A stretch of 64,000 nucleotides of DNA, from assembly GCA_018223415.1 (NCBI GenBank), contig JAGTTQ010000001.1:2577865-2641864 (forward strand). Reading direction: 5' to 3'. The notes below the pieces were generated by a model. The model was not told the origin of the DNA. It made no database searches and saw only the letters and a program-made list of their open reading frames with translations. Each line of letters opens with the position of its first letter. The stretch's first letter is position 1. This document shows, piece after piece, positions 27,251 to 35,977 of the stretch. The DNA is from Eubacteriaceae bacterium Marseille-Q4139 (GTDB lineage Bacteria > Bacillota > Clostridia > Lachnospirales > Lachnospiraceae). A program made the translations under genes and the position numbers.

Positions 27251-27691
27251 ATGTATTCAGAAAAAGTAATGGACCACTTTCAGAACCCGAGAAACGTGGG
27301 TGAAATAGAGGACGCCAGCGGCGTCGGAACCGTCGGAAATGCAAAATGCGGGGACATCATGCGGATTTATCTCGATATCGACGATGAGACCCATATCATC
27401 CGTGACTGCAAATTCAAGACCTTTGGCTGCGGCGCGGCTGTGGCCACCAGCAGCATGGCGACGGAGCTTGTAAAGGGAAAGACCATCGAGGAGGCCATGC
27501 AGGTGACGAACAAGGCCGTCATGGAGGCCTTAGACGGGCTTCCGCCGGTGAAGGTACACTGCTCCCTGCTTGCGGAGGAGGCGATCCACGCGGCACTCTG
27601 GGATTATGCCGAAAAGCACGGTATCCAGATCGAAGGCCTCGAGAAACCGAAATCCGACATCAGCGAGCACGATGAGGACGAGGAATATTAA
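27251..27691 (+). CDS. nifU: Iron-sulfur cluster scaffold protein, NifU/IscU type
   Basis: 146 aa single-domain scaffold on which NifS-derived sulfur and iron are assembled. The three cluster-ligand Cys occur in AKCGD, TFGCGAAVATSS and VHCSLLAEEAI. It starts with the family hallmark YSEKVMDHFQNPRNVGEI. It lies 62 bp after nifS and 2 bp before mnmA. The acidic tail (SEHDEDEEY) is a minor extension. Confidence 0.94.
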   Translation: MYSEKVMDHFQNPRNVGEIEDASGVGTVGNAKCGDIMRIYLDIDDETHIIRDCKFKTFGCGAAVATSSMATELVKGKTIEEAMQVTNKAVMEALDGLPPVKVHCSLLAEEAIHAALWDYAEKHGIQIEGLEKPKSDISEHDEDEEY

Positions 27692-27693
27692 GA

Positions 27694-28770
27694 ATGAAGA
27701 AAAAAGTAGTGGTAGGCATGTCAGGCGGCGTCGATTCTTCGGTCGCCGCCTGCCTGCTTAAGGAACAGGGATACGATGTCATTGGCGTCACCATGCAGAT
27801 CTGGCAGGAGGAGAACCCGGAAGACATGGAAGAAAACGGCGGATGCTGCGGCTTAAGCGCCGTGGAGGACGCGAGAAAAGTGGCGTGGAAATTGAAAATC
27901 CCCTATTACGTGATGAATTTCCGGAGGGAATTCAAGGAAAACGTCATGGACTATTTTGTGAACGAGTATCTCCATGGCCGGACGCCGAACCCCTGCATTG
28001 CATGCAACCGGTACGTGAAATGGGACGCCCTCCTTACCAGGAGCCTGGAGCTTGGGGCGGACTACATCGCCACGGGCCATTATGCCCGCATCGAGCGGCT
28101 GGAAAACGGCAGGTACACGATCCGCAATTCGGTGACGGCGGCGAAGGATCAGACGTACGCCCTCTATAACCTGACCCAGGAGCAGCTCTCCCACACGCTG
28201 ATGCCGGTGGGAGATTACACGAAGGACGAAATCCGCGCCATTGCGGCTGAAAATGGCCTGGACGTGGCCGGGAAAAAGGACAGTATGGAAATCTGCTTCA
28301 TCCCGGACAACGACTATGCGGGATTTATTGAAAAAAATGAGGAAAATGTCCCCGGCGCCGGGAATTTTGTGGATCGGGACGGGAATGTTCTGGGCCACCA
28401 TAAAGGGATCACCCATTACACGGTGGGACAGAGGAAGGGGCTAAACCTTGCCATGGGACATCCTGTATTTGTGACGGAGATCCGGCCGGAGACCAACGAG
28501 GTTGTGATCGGGGATGCCGATGAGGTATTTTCCGACAGGCTGACCTGCCAAAACCTAAACTGGATGTCCATCGAGGGCCTTGGCGGCCGGGAGATGGAAG
28601 TGACGGCAAAGATCCGGTACAGCCATAAGGGCGCGCCATGTATCATAAGAGAGCTGGAAAACGGAATCGTGGAATGCCGGTTCGAGACGCCCCAGAGGGC
28701 CATCACGCCGGGACAGGCTGTCGTTTTCTATGAAAAGGATTATATTGTGGGAGGTGGCACGATCCGATGA
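27694..28770 (+). CDS. mnmA: tRNA-specific 2-thiouridylase MnmA
   Basis: 358 aa ATP-dependent enzyme that thiolates U34 of the Lys, Glu and Gln tRNAs. The PP-loop GMSGGVDSS is at ~8-16. The catalytic Cys pair lies in NPCIACNRYVKW (~98-101) and MEICFIPD (~200). The tRNA-recognition segments GHYARIE and DQTYALYNL are present. It sits 2 bp after nifU; the desulfurase upstream is the likely sulfur source. The stop overlaps the amidase start. Confidence 0.96.
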   Translation: MKKKVVVGMSGGVDSSVAACLLKEQGYDVIGVTMQIWQEENPEDMEENGGCCGLSAVEDARKVAWKLKIPYYVMNFRREFKENVMDYFVNEYLHGRTPNPCIACNRYVKWDALLTRSLELGADYIATGHYARIERLENGRYTIRNSVTAAKDQTYALYNLTQEQLSHTLMPVGDYTKDEIRAIAAENGLDVAGKKDSMEICFIPDNDYAGFIEKNEENVPGAGNFVDRDGNVLGHHKGITHYTVGQRKGLNLAMGHPVFVTEIRPETNEVVIGDADEVFSDRLTCQNLNWMSIEGLGGREMEVTAKIRYSHKGAPCIIRELENGIVECRFETPQRAITPGQAVVFYEKDYIVGGGTIR

Positions 28771-30179
28771 GAAAACGTGACGGAACCCCCGCAAAGGTTC
28801 TTCTGGCGGTGTCTCTTGCCTGTCTTTTGGCTGTCCTCGGCGGATGCAGCGCCGGAAAATATGAAGCTGTGAGCCTGGAGGCGCTGGAATCCGGATTGGA
28901 GAGTACCAGTGTTAACGGAGAAGCGGAGGCGCCGGGGGAAGAGGCCGGAAGTGAGAGCGGGGAGACCATGCGCGTCCTGACGATGGATGAAAACGGGAAC
29001 CTTAAGTTTGCCGACGGTGCCTCCGATGCGGAGACATCTGCGGACGGGGAGGCTTCCGCAGATGGAGAGAGTGAAGCGGTGGCCGGTGTCACGTTTACGA
29101 AGACGGAGGACGTGGTGGCGCTGACGGCTGAGGTCGTCAATGTGCGCGAGGAACCGCGGGAGGACGCCAGGATCCTGGTTCAGTTAAAGGCTGGGAGCAC
29201 GCTCAACCGTACCGGCATTTCCGACGAATGGTGCCAGGTTCTCTATAACGGCAGAACAGCCTATGTGGCGGCTGCTTTCACGGAGGTCTATGAGGAGCCG
29301 GAGACGTCGGATACGGGCAGTGAAGAGGCAGAGCCGGCAGCGGCTTCCGGCGCGGCCGCCCAGGCAGAGTCCGGCGGCAGTGAGGGCATGTCGGCTGACG
29401 GAGGTGGAGTGCCGGAGGGGAATGCAGATGGAACGTCTGGGAATCCGGCGGCCGGGGAAGCCGAAGCGGCCGGAAACCCGGCAGGCGGCGATGGACAGAC
29501 CGGCTTAGACGGCCGGCCGGCCGAGACGAGAGCGCCGGAAGTCCCCTTTAACGGACATACTATCGCCATCGACGCAGGCCACCAGGCCAAGGCCAATGCA
29601 GAGAAGGAGCCCATCGGCCCCGGCTCCGAGACCATGAAGGCCAAGATGCCGGCAGGCGCCACAGGCACAGAGAGCGGCGTCAAAGAATGCGAACTGACGC
29701 TTGCGGTGGCAAAAAAGCTGGAGCAGGCGTTAGAAAATAAAGGCTACCATGTGGTGATGATCCGGGAAAGCAACGACGTAAACTTAAGCAGCGCCGAGCG
29801 TTCCCAGATTGCGAACCAGAGCGAAGCGGAGATTTTGGTGAGGCTCCATGCCAATTCCATGGAAAATTCCGGGGTCAGCGGGACGCTTGCCATGTGCATG
29901 ACCGACCAGAACCCCTATAACGCCGGTCTGCACGGACAGAGCTACACGCTGTCCAAGCTGATTGTGGATCAGATCTGCGGCCAGACCGGTTCCAGGAACC
30001 GCGGCGTCCAGGAGGTAGACAATTTAAGCGACATCAACTGGAGCGAGATCCCGGTTTCTGTCGTGGAAATGGGATTTTTAAGCTGCCCGGAGGAGGACAG
30101 GCTTCTCCAGGATGAGGCGTATCAGGATAAAATTGCCGCAGGGATCAGCGCGGCCATTGACTCCTACTTTGCAGGATAA
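28767..30179 (+). CDS. Lipoprotein N-acetylmuramoyl-L-alanine amidase with SH3 domain
   Basis: 470 aa. A lipoprotein signal ends in LGGCSAG (Cys ~28). An acidic Ala/Gly/Glu-rich spacer, a bacterial SH3 domain (~110-175; VVNVREEPREDARILVQLKAGS), a second low-complexity Gly/Ala/Glu linker (~178-255) and an Amidase_3 domain (~262-468) follow. Catalytic segments are IAIDAGHQ, TESGVKECELT, VRLHANS and VVEMGFLS. It cuts the bond between MurNAc and the stem peptide at the cell surface. It overlaps mnmA by 4 nt, so it is read from the iron-sulfur operon although its function differs. Confidence 0.91.
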   Translation: MRKRDGTPAKVLLAVSLACLLAVLGGCSAGKYEAVSLEALESGLESTSVNGEAEAPGEEAGSESGETMRVLTMDENGNLKFADGASDAETSADGEASADGESEAVAGVTFTKTEDVVALTAEVVNVREEPREDARILVQLKAGSTLNRTGISDEWCQVLYNGRTAYVAAAFTEVYEEPETSDTGSEEAEPAAASGAAAQAESGGSEGMSADGGGVPEGNADGTSGNPAAGEAEAAGNPAGGDGQTGLDGRPAETRAPEVPFNGHTIAIDAGHQAKANAEKEPIGPGSETMKAKMPAGATGTESGVKECELTLAVAKKLEQALENKGYHVVMIRESNDVNLSSAERSQIANQSEAEILVRLHANSMENSGVSGTLAMCMTDQNPYNAGLHGQSYTLSKLIVDQICGQTGSRNRGVQEVDNLSDINWSEIPVSVVEMGFLSCPEEDRLLQDEAYQDKIAAGISAAIDSYFAG

Positions 30180-30242
30180 GAGAAAAAGTTAAAAAAATTT
30201 CATTTTCCTACTACACAAATTTCAAATTTCATGTATAATAGT

Positions 30243-30273
30243 AATTGCCCGCGCAAAACCAGCCCGGGCAATT
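30243..30273 (+). terminator. Hairpin between the amidase gene and tRNA-Ser
   Basis: Arms AATTGCCCG and CGGGCAATT are perfect and surround a 13-nt loop, ending 4 bp before the tRNA. There is no T run. A TATAAT at 30234-30239, just upstream, is a possible -10 for the tRNA, in which case this hairpin lies in the tRNA precursor. Terminator or processing signal cannot be decided. Confidence 0.45.
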
Positions 30274-30277
30274 AAAT

Positions 30278-30368
30278 GGAGATATAGCGAAGAGGTCGTA
30301 ACGCGGCGCACTCGAAATGCGTTTGTCGGCTAATACCCGGCACGAGGGTTCGAATCCCCCTATCTCCG
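30278..30368 (+). tRNA. tRNA-Ser(CGA)
   Basis: 91 nt without encoded CCA. The acceptor stem GGAGATA pairs with TATCTCC, discriminator G. The anticodon stem-loop is CGCA-CTCGAAA-TGCG with anticodon CGA (serine UCG). A long variable arm (GTCGGCTAATACCCGGCAC region) marks it as class II. The T arm is GAGGG-TTCGAAT-CCCCC-like. All parts are intact. Confidence 0.95.
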
Positions 30369-30387
30369 TTTTAGATGATTTCTCATC

Positions 30388-30426
30388 AAAAAAGCCTGTA
30401 AAACCGTTGTTTTATGGGCTTTTTTC
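30388..30426 (+). terminator. Terminator of tRNA-Ser
   Basis: AAAAAAGCCTGTAAAAC pairs with GTTTTATGGGCTTTTTT around CGTT, with two G-T pairs, followed by CTTTT. It is a classic intrinsic terminator 20 bp after the tRNA. Confidence 0.9.
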
Positions 30427-30595
30427 TTTTCTCACAAATTCTCATGGGTTCTTTAGGATGCAGATTCAAGTGATTGCAGGAAAGAAAAAGATCCCCAATT
30501 ATTGTGTTCCGTATTGTGCTTTGGCAGAAAGAGCCCTATTCTCCTGCTGCGGCTCTCCGGCCGAAAATTGGGTCATGGAGACTTGCTGTTCCGTG

Positions 30596-30624
30596 TTGAT
30601 ATTCTTTGGACGGTACGGTAGAAT
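30596..30624 (+). promoter_or_regulatory. Promoter of the coiled-coil gene
   Basis: -35 TTGATA (30596-30601), 17-bp spacer, -10 TAGAAT (30619-30624), 43 bp before the ATG at 30668. Confidence 0.55.
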
Positions 30625-30667
30625 AAGAGCGAAGGAAGCAAATTATTACATAGAATGGAGTGAGAAC

Positions 30668-30919
30668 ATGACGGAAGAAGCAAAAATAATTCTGGACGAG
30701 CTAGAGACAATGAAAAGAGATATCCGTGAAATGTATTTGACCATAGAAAATGAGACGAACAGAAAGATAAAGATGATAGCAGAGGGACATTTGGATTTAA
30801 GCAGGAAACCGGATGATGCATCAGGAACAGAAAATGAAAAGGAAATGCTTTTATTGAAAGTAAACCGTCTGGAGAGTGAACTTGAAAAGCTGAAAGCCAG
30901 AATTGAAGAAATAGCATAG
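30668..30919 (+). CDS. Small coiled-coil protein of unknown function
   Basis: 83 aa, hydrophilic and almost entirely helical, with heptad-like Leu/Ile spacing (ILDELETMKRDIREMYLTIE; LLKVNRLESELEKLKARIEE). The start ATG follows GGAGTGAG by 5 nt and a promoter lies upstream. The frame stays open upstream through the tRNA, which cannot be coding. Base composition is more AT-rich than the neighbours. It lies between tRNA-Ser and a repeat of the tRNA 3' end, so it may be foreign. No function assigned. Confidence 0.6.
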   Translation: MTEEAKIILDELETMKRDIREMYLTIENETNRKIKMIAEGHLDLSRKPDDASGTENEKEMLLLKVNRLESELEKLKARIEEIA

Positions 30920-31051
30920 ATATGGAATTAAGAAGGTGTCGCAAAATTATCTGATTAGATGATGGGGCGATACCTTCTTCACTGGAAACCCCTCTTTACT
31001 GTGTTCCGCGCCTATGATATACTGTGTTCCAGCGTGAGAGGAGGTTCCCTT

Positions 31052-31062
31052 TATCTCCGTTT
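31052..31062 (+). repeat. Possible attachment-site remnant: repeat of the tRNA-Ser 3' end
   Basis: TATCTCCGTTT here is identical to 30361-30371, the last 8 bases of tRNA-Ser plus three following bases. The two copies bracket a ~690-bp AT-richer segment with the coiled-coil gene and no integrase. Eleven bases is short, so chance cannot be excluded. Confidence 0.4.
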
Positions 31063-31121
31063 CAGAGCCTCTTGGAGATCAAGAGGATATTTTTTTGCGT
31101 TCGACTGCAAAGGAGGAAACC

Positions 31122-32462
31122 ATGGAAAACACACAGAATCTTACGGAAGGAAACATTTTAGGCTCCCTCGTCCGCTTTGCCGTCCCGGTGCTTTTGAGCC
31201 TGTTCTTGCAGGCGCTGTACGGCGGCGTGGATCTTCTCGTGGTGGGGCAGTTTGCCAGCACGGCCGATGTGTCCGGAGTGGCGACAGGGAGCATGCTGCT
31301 CCAGACCATGACGATGATCGTCACAGGACTCGCCATGGGAATCACCGTGGTAGTGGGAGAGCGGATCGGGAGACGTGAGCCGGTGCAGGCCGGCCGCGCC
31401 ATCGGAAGTGGCATCTGCCTGTTCGGCGTTTGTGCCGTTTTTCTGACGGCAGTGATGGCCGGCGGAGCGGAAACCCTTTCCGTGCTCATGCATGCGCCCG
31501 AGGAGGCGCTTTCCCAGACGGCCGCTTATGTGCGGATCTGCGGCGCCGGTTCTGTTTTCATTGTCGCTTACAACGTGCTGGGAGCTGTTTTCCGCGGAAT
31601 CGGCGACTCTAAAACGCCGCTTTTTACGGTGGCTGTGGCGTGTGTCATCAACATTGCAGGCGATCTTCTGCTGGTGGCCGGTTTCCACATGGGAGCCGCG
31701 GGCGCTGCTCTGGCGACGGTGGCGGCCCAGGCCATCAGTGTGCTCCTCTCCTTTGGACTCATCCGGAAAAAGACGCTGCCCTTTGTATTTTCCAGGGAAT
31801 TCATCCGCTTTGACAGGCGGTATGTGGTTCTGGAACTGAAGGTCGGCATCCCGGTGGCGCTCCAGGAGTTTTTGGTGGGCATTTCCTTCCTGGTGATCCA
31901 GATGATCGTGAACTCCTTCGGCGTTGTCTTCTCGGCAGGCGTCGGCGTGGGCGAGAAGGTGTGCAGCTTTATCATGCTGGTGCCGTCGGCCTACATGCAG
32001 TCCATGTCAGCCTTTGTGGCTCAGAACATGGGCGCCAGGAATCCGGGGCGGGCGAAACGGGCTCTTGGCTGCGGGATTGCAACCTCCCTGGCCGCCGGTG
32101 TCGTCATGGGATATCTTTCATTCTTCCACGGAGACATGCTGGCGTCCATCTTCTCAAAGGATTCCGCAGTTATAGAAGCCGCCCACAGCTATTTAAAGGC
32201 CTATGCCATCGACTGTCTCCTGACGCCGTTTCTGTTCTGTTTTACCGGATATTATAACGGCCGGGAAAAGACCATGTTTGTCATGGCGCAGGGAATCATT
32301 GGGGCATTTCTCGTGCGAATCCCTGTGGTTTATCTGATCAGCAGGATCCCCGGTGCAAGCCTGTTCCAGATTGGCCTTGGGACACCGGCATCCTCCCTCG
32401 TCCAGATTACGCTCTGCTTTATCATGTTCTTCCTGTTAGAAAAGCGGGAAAAGACCTGTTAA
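31122..32462 (+). CDS. MATE family efflux transporter
   Basis: 446 aa with ~12 membrane helices. The N-terminal segment ILGSLVRFAVPVLLSLFLQALYGGVDLLVVGQF is typical of NorM/DinF-type MATE proteins, which export drugs or metabolites using Na+ or H+ gradients. It has internal two-fold symmetry, with the second half starting near LELKVGIPVALQEFLVG. Start ATG 31122 follows AAAGGAGG; the frame is open to 31095 without a better site. The substrate is unknown. Confidence 0.9.
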   Translation: MENTQNLTEGNILGSLVRFAVPVLLSLFLQALYGGVDLLVVGQFASTADVSGVATGSMLLQTMTMIVTGLAMGITVVVGERIGRREPVQAGRAIGSGICLFGVCAVFLTAVMAGGAETLSVLMHAPEEALSQTAAYVRICGAGSVFIVAYNVLGAVFRGIGDSKTPLFTVAVACVINIAGDLLLVAGFHMGAAGAALATVAAQAISVLLSFGLIRKKTLPFVFSREFIRFDRRYVVLELKVGIPVALQEFLVGISFLVIQMIVNSFGVVFSAGVGVGEKVCSFIMLVPSAYMQSMSAFVAQNMGARNPGRAKRALGCGIATSLAAGVVMGYLSFFHGDMLASIFSKDSAVIEAAHSYLKAYAIDCLLTPFLFCFTGYYNGREKTMFVMAQGIIGAFLVRIPVVYLISRIPGASLFQIGLGTPASSLVQITLCFIMFFLLEKREKTC

Positions 32463-32602
32463 GGACATGCCGGAACCGGCGTTTCTTCAAAGTCTTACAA
32501 TACCTTTAATTTTTGTGAAACATATGGCTAGAAAGCGAATTTTGCTGTATATTGTAGAAAGAGACGTTTGACAGAAGGTTCATGGACAAAACAGGAGGTT
32601 CT

Positions 32603-33340
32603 ATGGGGAAGGAAGAAGAGGAGCGCCAGCTTCGCAGGGAATTAAGGCGGATTGAGAGGAAAAAGCAGGAGCGGTTCCGGCAGCTTCTGCTGGTTGGGAT
32701 GTTCGGCATTGCGGCGCTGATCGCGGCGGCGGCCGTCCTTGTGTTTTTAAAAGGAATTTTCTGGAAGGAGCCTGTGGATCCCCATGAGGTGCCGGTGCCG
32801 GAATGGGTGACGGAAAATCTTCTGACGCCGAATCCTTATTCCCGGCCGGAAAAGCCCCTGGAGAATGTCCGCGGGATTGTGGTTCACTACGTGGCGAACC
32901 CATGCAGTACGGCGAGGGAGAACAGGAACTATTTTGAGAGCTTGAAGGATCAGACGGGAGAAAATGCCACTTCGGTCAGCAGTCATTTTGTCATCGGCCT
33001 GGAAGGCGAGGTGGTTCAGTGCGTGCCGTTATATGAGGTGGCTTACGCCTCCAATAACCGAAACAGCGACACGATTTCCATCGAGTGCTGCCACCCGGAT
33101 GAGACGGGGAAATTTTATGACAGTACATACAAGAGCCTGGTGGATCTGACGGCCTATCTCTGCACGGCGTTTGAGCTGGAGCCGGAGTCGGTGATCCGCC
33201 ATTATGACGTGACAGGGAAAATCTGCCCCAAGTATTTCGTGGATCACCCGGATGAATGGGAAAAGTTCCATGAGGACGTGGGAACGGCCATGAAGGAGAA
33301 GTCCTTTGAAAAGAGGGAAGTGAAAGGGGCAGGAAAATAG
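32603..33340 (+). CDS. Membrane-anchored N-acetylmuramoyl-L-alanine amidase (Amidase_2/PGRP type)
   Basis: 245 aa. A highly charged cytoplasmic N-terminus and one membrane helix (~28-50) precede an Amidase_2 domain (~85-235). The zinc ligands are His in GIVVHYV, His in VIRHYDVTG and Cys in KICPKYF, and SSHFVIGLEGEVVQCVP matches the fold. It cleaves MurNAc-L-Ala bonds outside the membrane. ATG 32603 follows AGGAGG; an earlier ATG at 32582 lacks a site. With the Amidase_3 lipoprotein, this is the second amidase within 5 kb. Confidence 0.9.
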   Translation: MGKEEEERQLRRELRRIERKKQERFRQLLLVGMFGIAALIAAAAVLVFLKGIFWKEPVDPHEVPVPEWVTENLLTPNPYSRPEKPLENVRGIVVHYVANPCSTARENRNYFESLKDQTGENATSVSSHFVIGLEGEVVQCVPLYEVAYASNNRNSDTISIECCHPDETGKFYDSTYKSLVDLTAYLCTAFELEPESVIRHYDVTGKICPKYFVDHPDEWEKFHEDVGTAMKEKSFEKREVKGAGK

Positions 33341-33382
33341 ATAATTTGCAGAGTCCCGGATCATATTGAAAGGAGAAACACG

Positions 33383-33862
33383 TTGGCAAAGGTGATATTG
33401 CTATGCGGGAAGATCTGCTGCGGTAAGAGTTCCTATGCCGGCCGCATCCGGAAAGAGAATTGCGCGGCAGTTCTGTCTGTTGATGAAATTATGCTTGCAG
33501 TCTTTGGACAGGATGCAGGTGAAAAGCATGATGCATACGCAGCGTCCCTGAAAAAATATCTTTTTGCAAAATCAGTGGAGCTGGCGGAAGCCGGAATCAG
33601 TGCAATAATGGATCTTGGGCTCTGGACGAGAGAGGAAAGAAGAGAGGCACGGGACTTTTATCATTCCCGGAACATTGTGTGCGAAATACATTATCTGGAT
33701 ATATCAGATGCAGAGTGGAAAAAGCGTATAGAAAAAAGAAACAAGGAAGTGTCTGAAAAGAAGATTTCAGCCTATTATGTGGATGCAGGACTTGTGAAAA
33801 AGGTTCAGGAACTGTTTGAGAAGCCAGATAAGGCGGAAATAGACGTATGGGTGAAATGCTGA
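33383..33862 (+). CDS. P-loop ATPase/kinase-like protein (AAA_33, zeta-toxin-like fold)
   Basis: 159 aa. It begins with a Walker A motif (LLCGKICCGKSS, ~6-17), then LSVDEIMLAVFG, an Asp-containing strand (AIMDLGLWTREER) and YLDISDAEWKKRIEKRN, a lid-like Arg-rich helix. This is the layout of AAA_33 small-molecule or nucleotide kinases. Start is TTG at 33383, supported by AAGGAG at 33369-33374. The substrate is unknown. Base composition is more AT-rich than the neighbours, which may mean recent transfer. Confidence 0.75.
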   Translation: MAKVILLCGKICCGKSSYAGRIRKENCAAVLSVDEIMLAVFGQDAGEKHDAYAASLKKYLFAKSVELAEAGISAIMDLGLWTREERREARDFYHSRNIVCEIHYLDISDAEWKKRIEKRNKEVSEKKISAYYVDAGLVKKVQELFEKPDKAEIDVWVKC

Positions 33863-33879
33863 AAAAGATTTTTCAAAGT

Positions 33880-33930
33880 ACAGGAGGATATCCCCAAATC
33901 ATGAAACGATTTCAGGGATACCCTCCTGTT
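33880..33930. terminator. Bidirectional terminator between the P-loop and PHP genes
   Basis: ACAGGAGG-TATCCC pairs with GGGATA-CCTCCTGT (one mismatch) around an 18-nt loop and is followed by TTTCATT. It lies between two convergent genes. Confidence 0.7.
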
Positions 33931-33957
33931 TCATTCTGCACGTTCACAGGATGCTTA

Positions 33958-34764
33958 TTACACCTTCAAAAACCACGGCTTCCTCTCCCTGAACACCGTA
34001 TAATACCGGAATCCGCAGGCGGAGAGCAGCTCGGCAGTCTCCTTAAAATATCCGCCCACCTCTTCCGGCCGGTGAGCATCGGAGCCGACGGTCAGGATTT
34101 CGCCGCCCAGCTCCCGGTAGCGGCGGAGAATTTCCTCGTAAGGGTGAGGATGACCGAGGCCGTATTTAAAGCCGGAGGTGTTGCACTCGATCCCTTTTCC
34201 ACGTTCGATCAGGGCCTTTAAGATATTGTCGATGATGTCCATGTAGTCGGCCGGCCGGTAGTTTTTGTTCTTTTCCGGGCCATAGCGGATCACGCAGTCC
34301 AGATGGCCGAGGCAGTCAAAGGCGAAGTCCAGGGCGCGGATACGCGCCAGGGTGGACTCAAAATAGCGGAAATAGGATTCATACTCCGTCCGCCCGTCAT
34401 AATAGCGGCGGTCAAAAATATCGAAACCGTCGACGAAATGGCTGGAGCCGATGAGATAATCCAGAGAAAGGGTGGGAACAAGCTCCCTTAAATAATCGGC
34501 CGTGCGGAGCTGGAGCCCAAGCTCGATGCCGCAGCGCACCGTAAGCTTCCCTTCAAACTGTTTTTTCAGCTCGGCGATCCCGGAAAGATAGGCCGGGATG
34601 TCGAGATTAAAATCAATGTGAGTCATGTGGCCCGTCCCGTAATCGTGGTGATCGGTGATGCACAGCTCTTCCATTCCAAGATTTAAGGCTGCCTGGGCCT
34701 GTCCGGCCGGCAGTGCCTTGGAATCGCCGGAAAACGAGGTATGGACATGGTAGTCAGAAAACAT
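33958..34764 (-). CDS. PHP-domain phosphatase, histidinol-phosphatase (HisJ/HisK) type
   Basis: 268 aa. PHP metal-binding motifs occur in order: DYHVHTSFSGDS, ITDHHDYG, GIELGLQ, DYLIGSSHFVDG, LGHLDCVIRYG, ECNTSGF and VGSDAHRPEEVGGYF. The family dephosphorylates histidinol phosphate in histidine synthesis; no other his genes are here, so a different phosphoester substrate is possible. Start 34764 is preceded by AAGGAGGATC. The TAXI gene lies 28 bp upstream of it on the same strand. Confidence 0.88.
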   Translation of the reverse strand: MFSDYHVHTSFSGDSKALPAGQAQAALNLGMEELCITDHHDYGTGHMTHIDFNLDIPAYLSGIAELKKQFEGKLTVRCGIELGLQLRTADYLRELVPTLSLDYLIGSSHFVDGFDIFDRRYYDGRTEYESYFRYFESTLARIRALDFAFDCLGHLDCVIRYGPEKNKNYRPADYMDIIDNILKALIERGKGIECNTSGFKYGLGHPHPYEEILRRYRELGGEILTVGSDAHRPEEVGGYFKETAELLSACGFRYYTVFRERKPWFLKV

Positions 34765-34792
34765 GGCAGATCCTCCTTAAAGCCTCAGTAAA

Positions 34793-35818
34793 TTACGGGA
34801 CATCTCCCGCATCGCCGTCCCAGATGAGCCCCTGCTCCAGATAAAACCGCTTGGCGCCGGGATGGAGCGGGATCGGCAGGGCGGAACAGAGGAAGCCGTT
34901 CCGGTCCAGGGACGAAAAGGCGCCGTGGGCCTCTTTTAATTCCGGAATCCCCGAATAGAGGATGGAAGTCAGCTCATGGACGAGCTCCTCGCTCATGTCA
35001 GCGTTCACACAGAGCAGGCATTTGATGCCGAAGGTGGCGACATCCTCGTCCTGCCCTTCGTAGGTTCCGGCCGGGATGACATCGCGGTAGTAGAAGGAAT
35101 TGGAGGAAAGGATTTCTTCCAGCTCCTCGTCCGTATATTTTAATACCGTACATGGTACCTCCGCCGCCAGCTCTGCCATCCCGTTGACAGGGATGCCGGC
35201 AAACCCATGGACGGCATCAAGCGTGCCGTTTTTTACATCTTCAGAGCCGGAACCAAGGCCGCAGTTTAAAAGCTCAGAGTTCTGGCCGGTAATTCCGACA
35301 GTATCCAAAACGATTTTGGCGGAAAGCTCCGTGGTGGAATCCTGGGGGCCGATGCCGATCCGTTTCCCACGAAGGTCATGCACCCAGGCAAGATCCGACG
35401 AGGACAGGGAAATCCAGTTGGAAAGGCTCGGATATACAGCCGCCACGACACGCAGGTTTTCAGCCGGCGCGCCGGAAAACTCCCCCTCGCCGTGTGCGGC
35501 CGCGTAGGCCGTATCGCCGCTTACGAGCCCCAGGTCGATGGTGCGGTTCTCCAGGGCCCTCACGTTGTCGGCGGAGCCGTGGGAGGCGCTCAAATTCACT
35601 TTGATCTGGCTGTCTGTGCCGCCGATGAGATCAGCGATGGCCTTTCCGACCGGGTACATGGTTCCGCCGCTGTCGGCCGTCCCGATGGTGAGGACACGGA
35701 GTTCTCCGGAATTTTTCTCCGGCGGGCCGTTTTGCCCGGAGGAAACGGCAGAACAGGCGCCTGAAAACAGGCAGGCCAGAGTCAGAAGAAGTACAGCAGT
35801 TCCTTTATATTTTTTCAT
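34793..35818 (-). CDS. TAXI-family solute-binding lipoprotein (TRAP-transporter-associated)
   Basis: 341 aa. A lipoprotein signal ends in FSGACSAVS (Cys ~22). The mature part has the TAXI hallmarks VLTIGTADSGGTMYPVGKAIADL and SHGSADNVRALENRTIDLGLVSGD, then GKRIGIGPQDSTTELSAKIVL. These receptors normally serve TRAP-TAXI permeases for organic acids or glutamate-like solutes. No TRAP membrane subunit is visible within the window, but a GltS-type symporter gene lies next upstream. ATG 35818 is chosen because the signal peptide starts there; the frame extends to 35893 without cause. The ribosome site is weak. Confidence 0.88.
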   Translation of the reverse strand: MKKYKGTAVLLLTLACLFSGACSAVSSGQNGPPEKNSGELRVLTIGTADSGGTMYPVGKAIADLIGGTDSQIKVNLSASHGSADNVRALENRTIDLGLVSGDTAYAAAHGEGEFSGAPAENLRVVAAVYPSLSNWISLSSSDLAWVHDLRGKRIGIGPQDSTTELSAKIVLDTVGITGQNSELLNCGLGSGSEDVKNGTLDAVHGFAGIPVNGMAELAAEVPCTVLKYTDEELEEILSSNSFYYRDVIPAGTYEGQDEDVATFGIKCLLCVNADMSEELVHELTSILYSGIPELKEAHGAFSSLDRNGFLCSALPIPLHPGAKRFYLEQGLIWDGDAGDVP

Positions 35819-35907
35819 GATGTCCCATCCCGTATGTGGTTTTCGTATTATCAGATCGTTATAACTATAACACAAAACAGTGCTGTCCTTCAACTGGAAA
35901 CATGCAT

Positions 35908-35946
35908 AAAAAAAATCCGCCGGCTCTTGGGGGAAAACCGGCGGAT
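35908..35946 (-). terminator. Terminator of the GltS-type symporter gene
   Basis: On the minus strand, ATCCGCCGG pairs with CCGGCGGAT around a 14-nt loop, followed by TTTTTTT. A textbook intrinsic terminator 32 bp after the stop. Confidence 0.92.
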
Positions 35947-35977
35947 ATGTAAAGGATAAGGGGGTATTTGACTGTTT

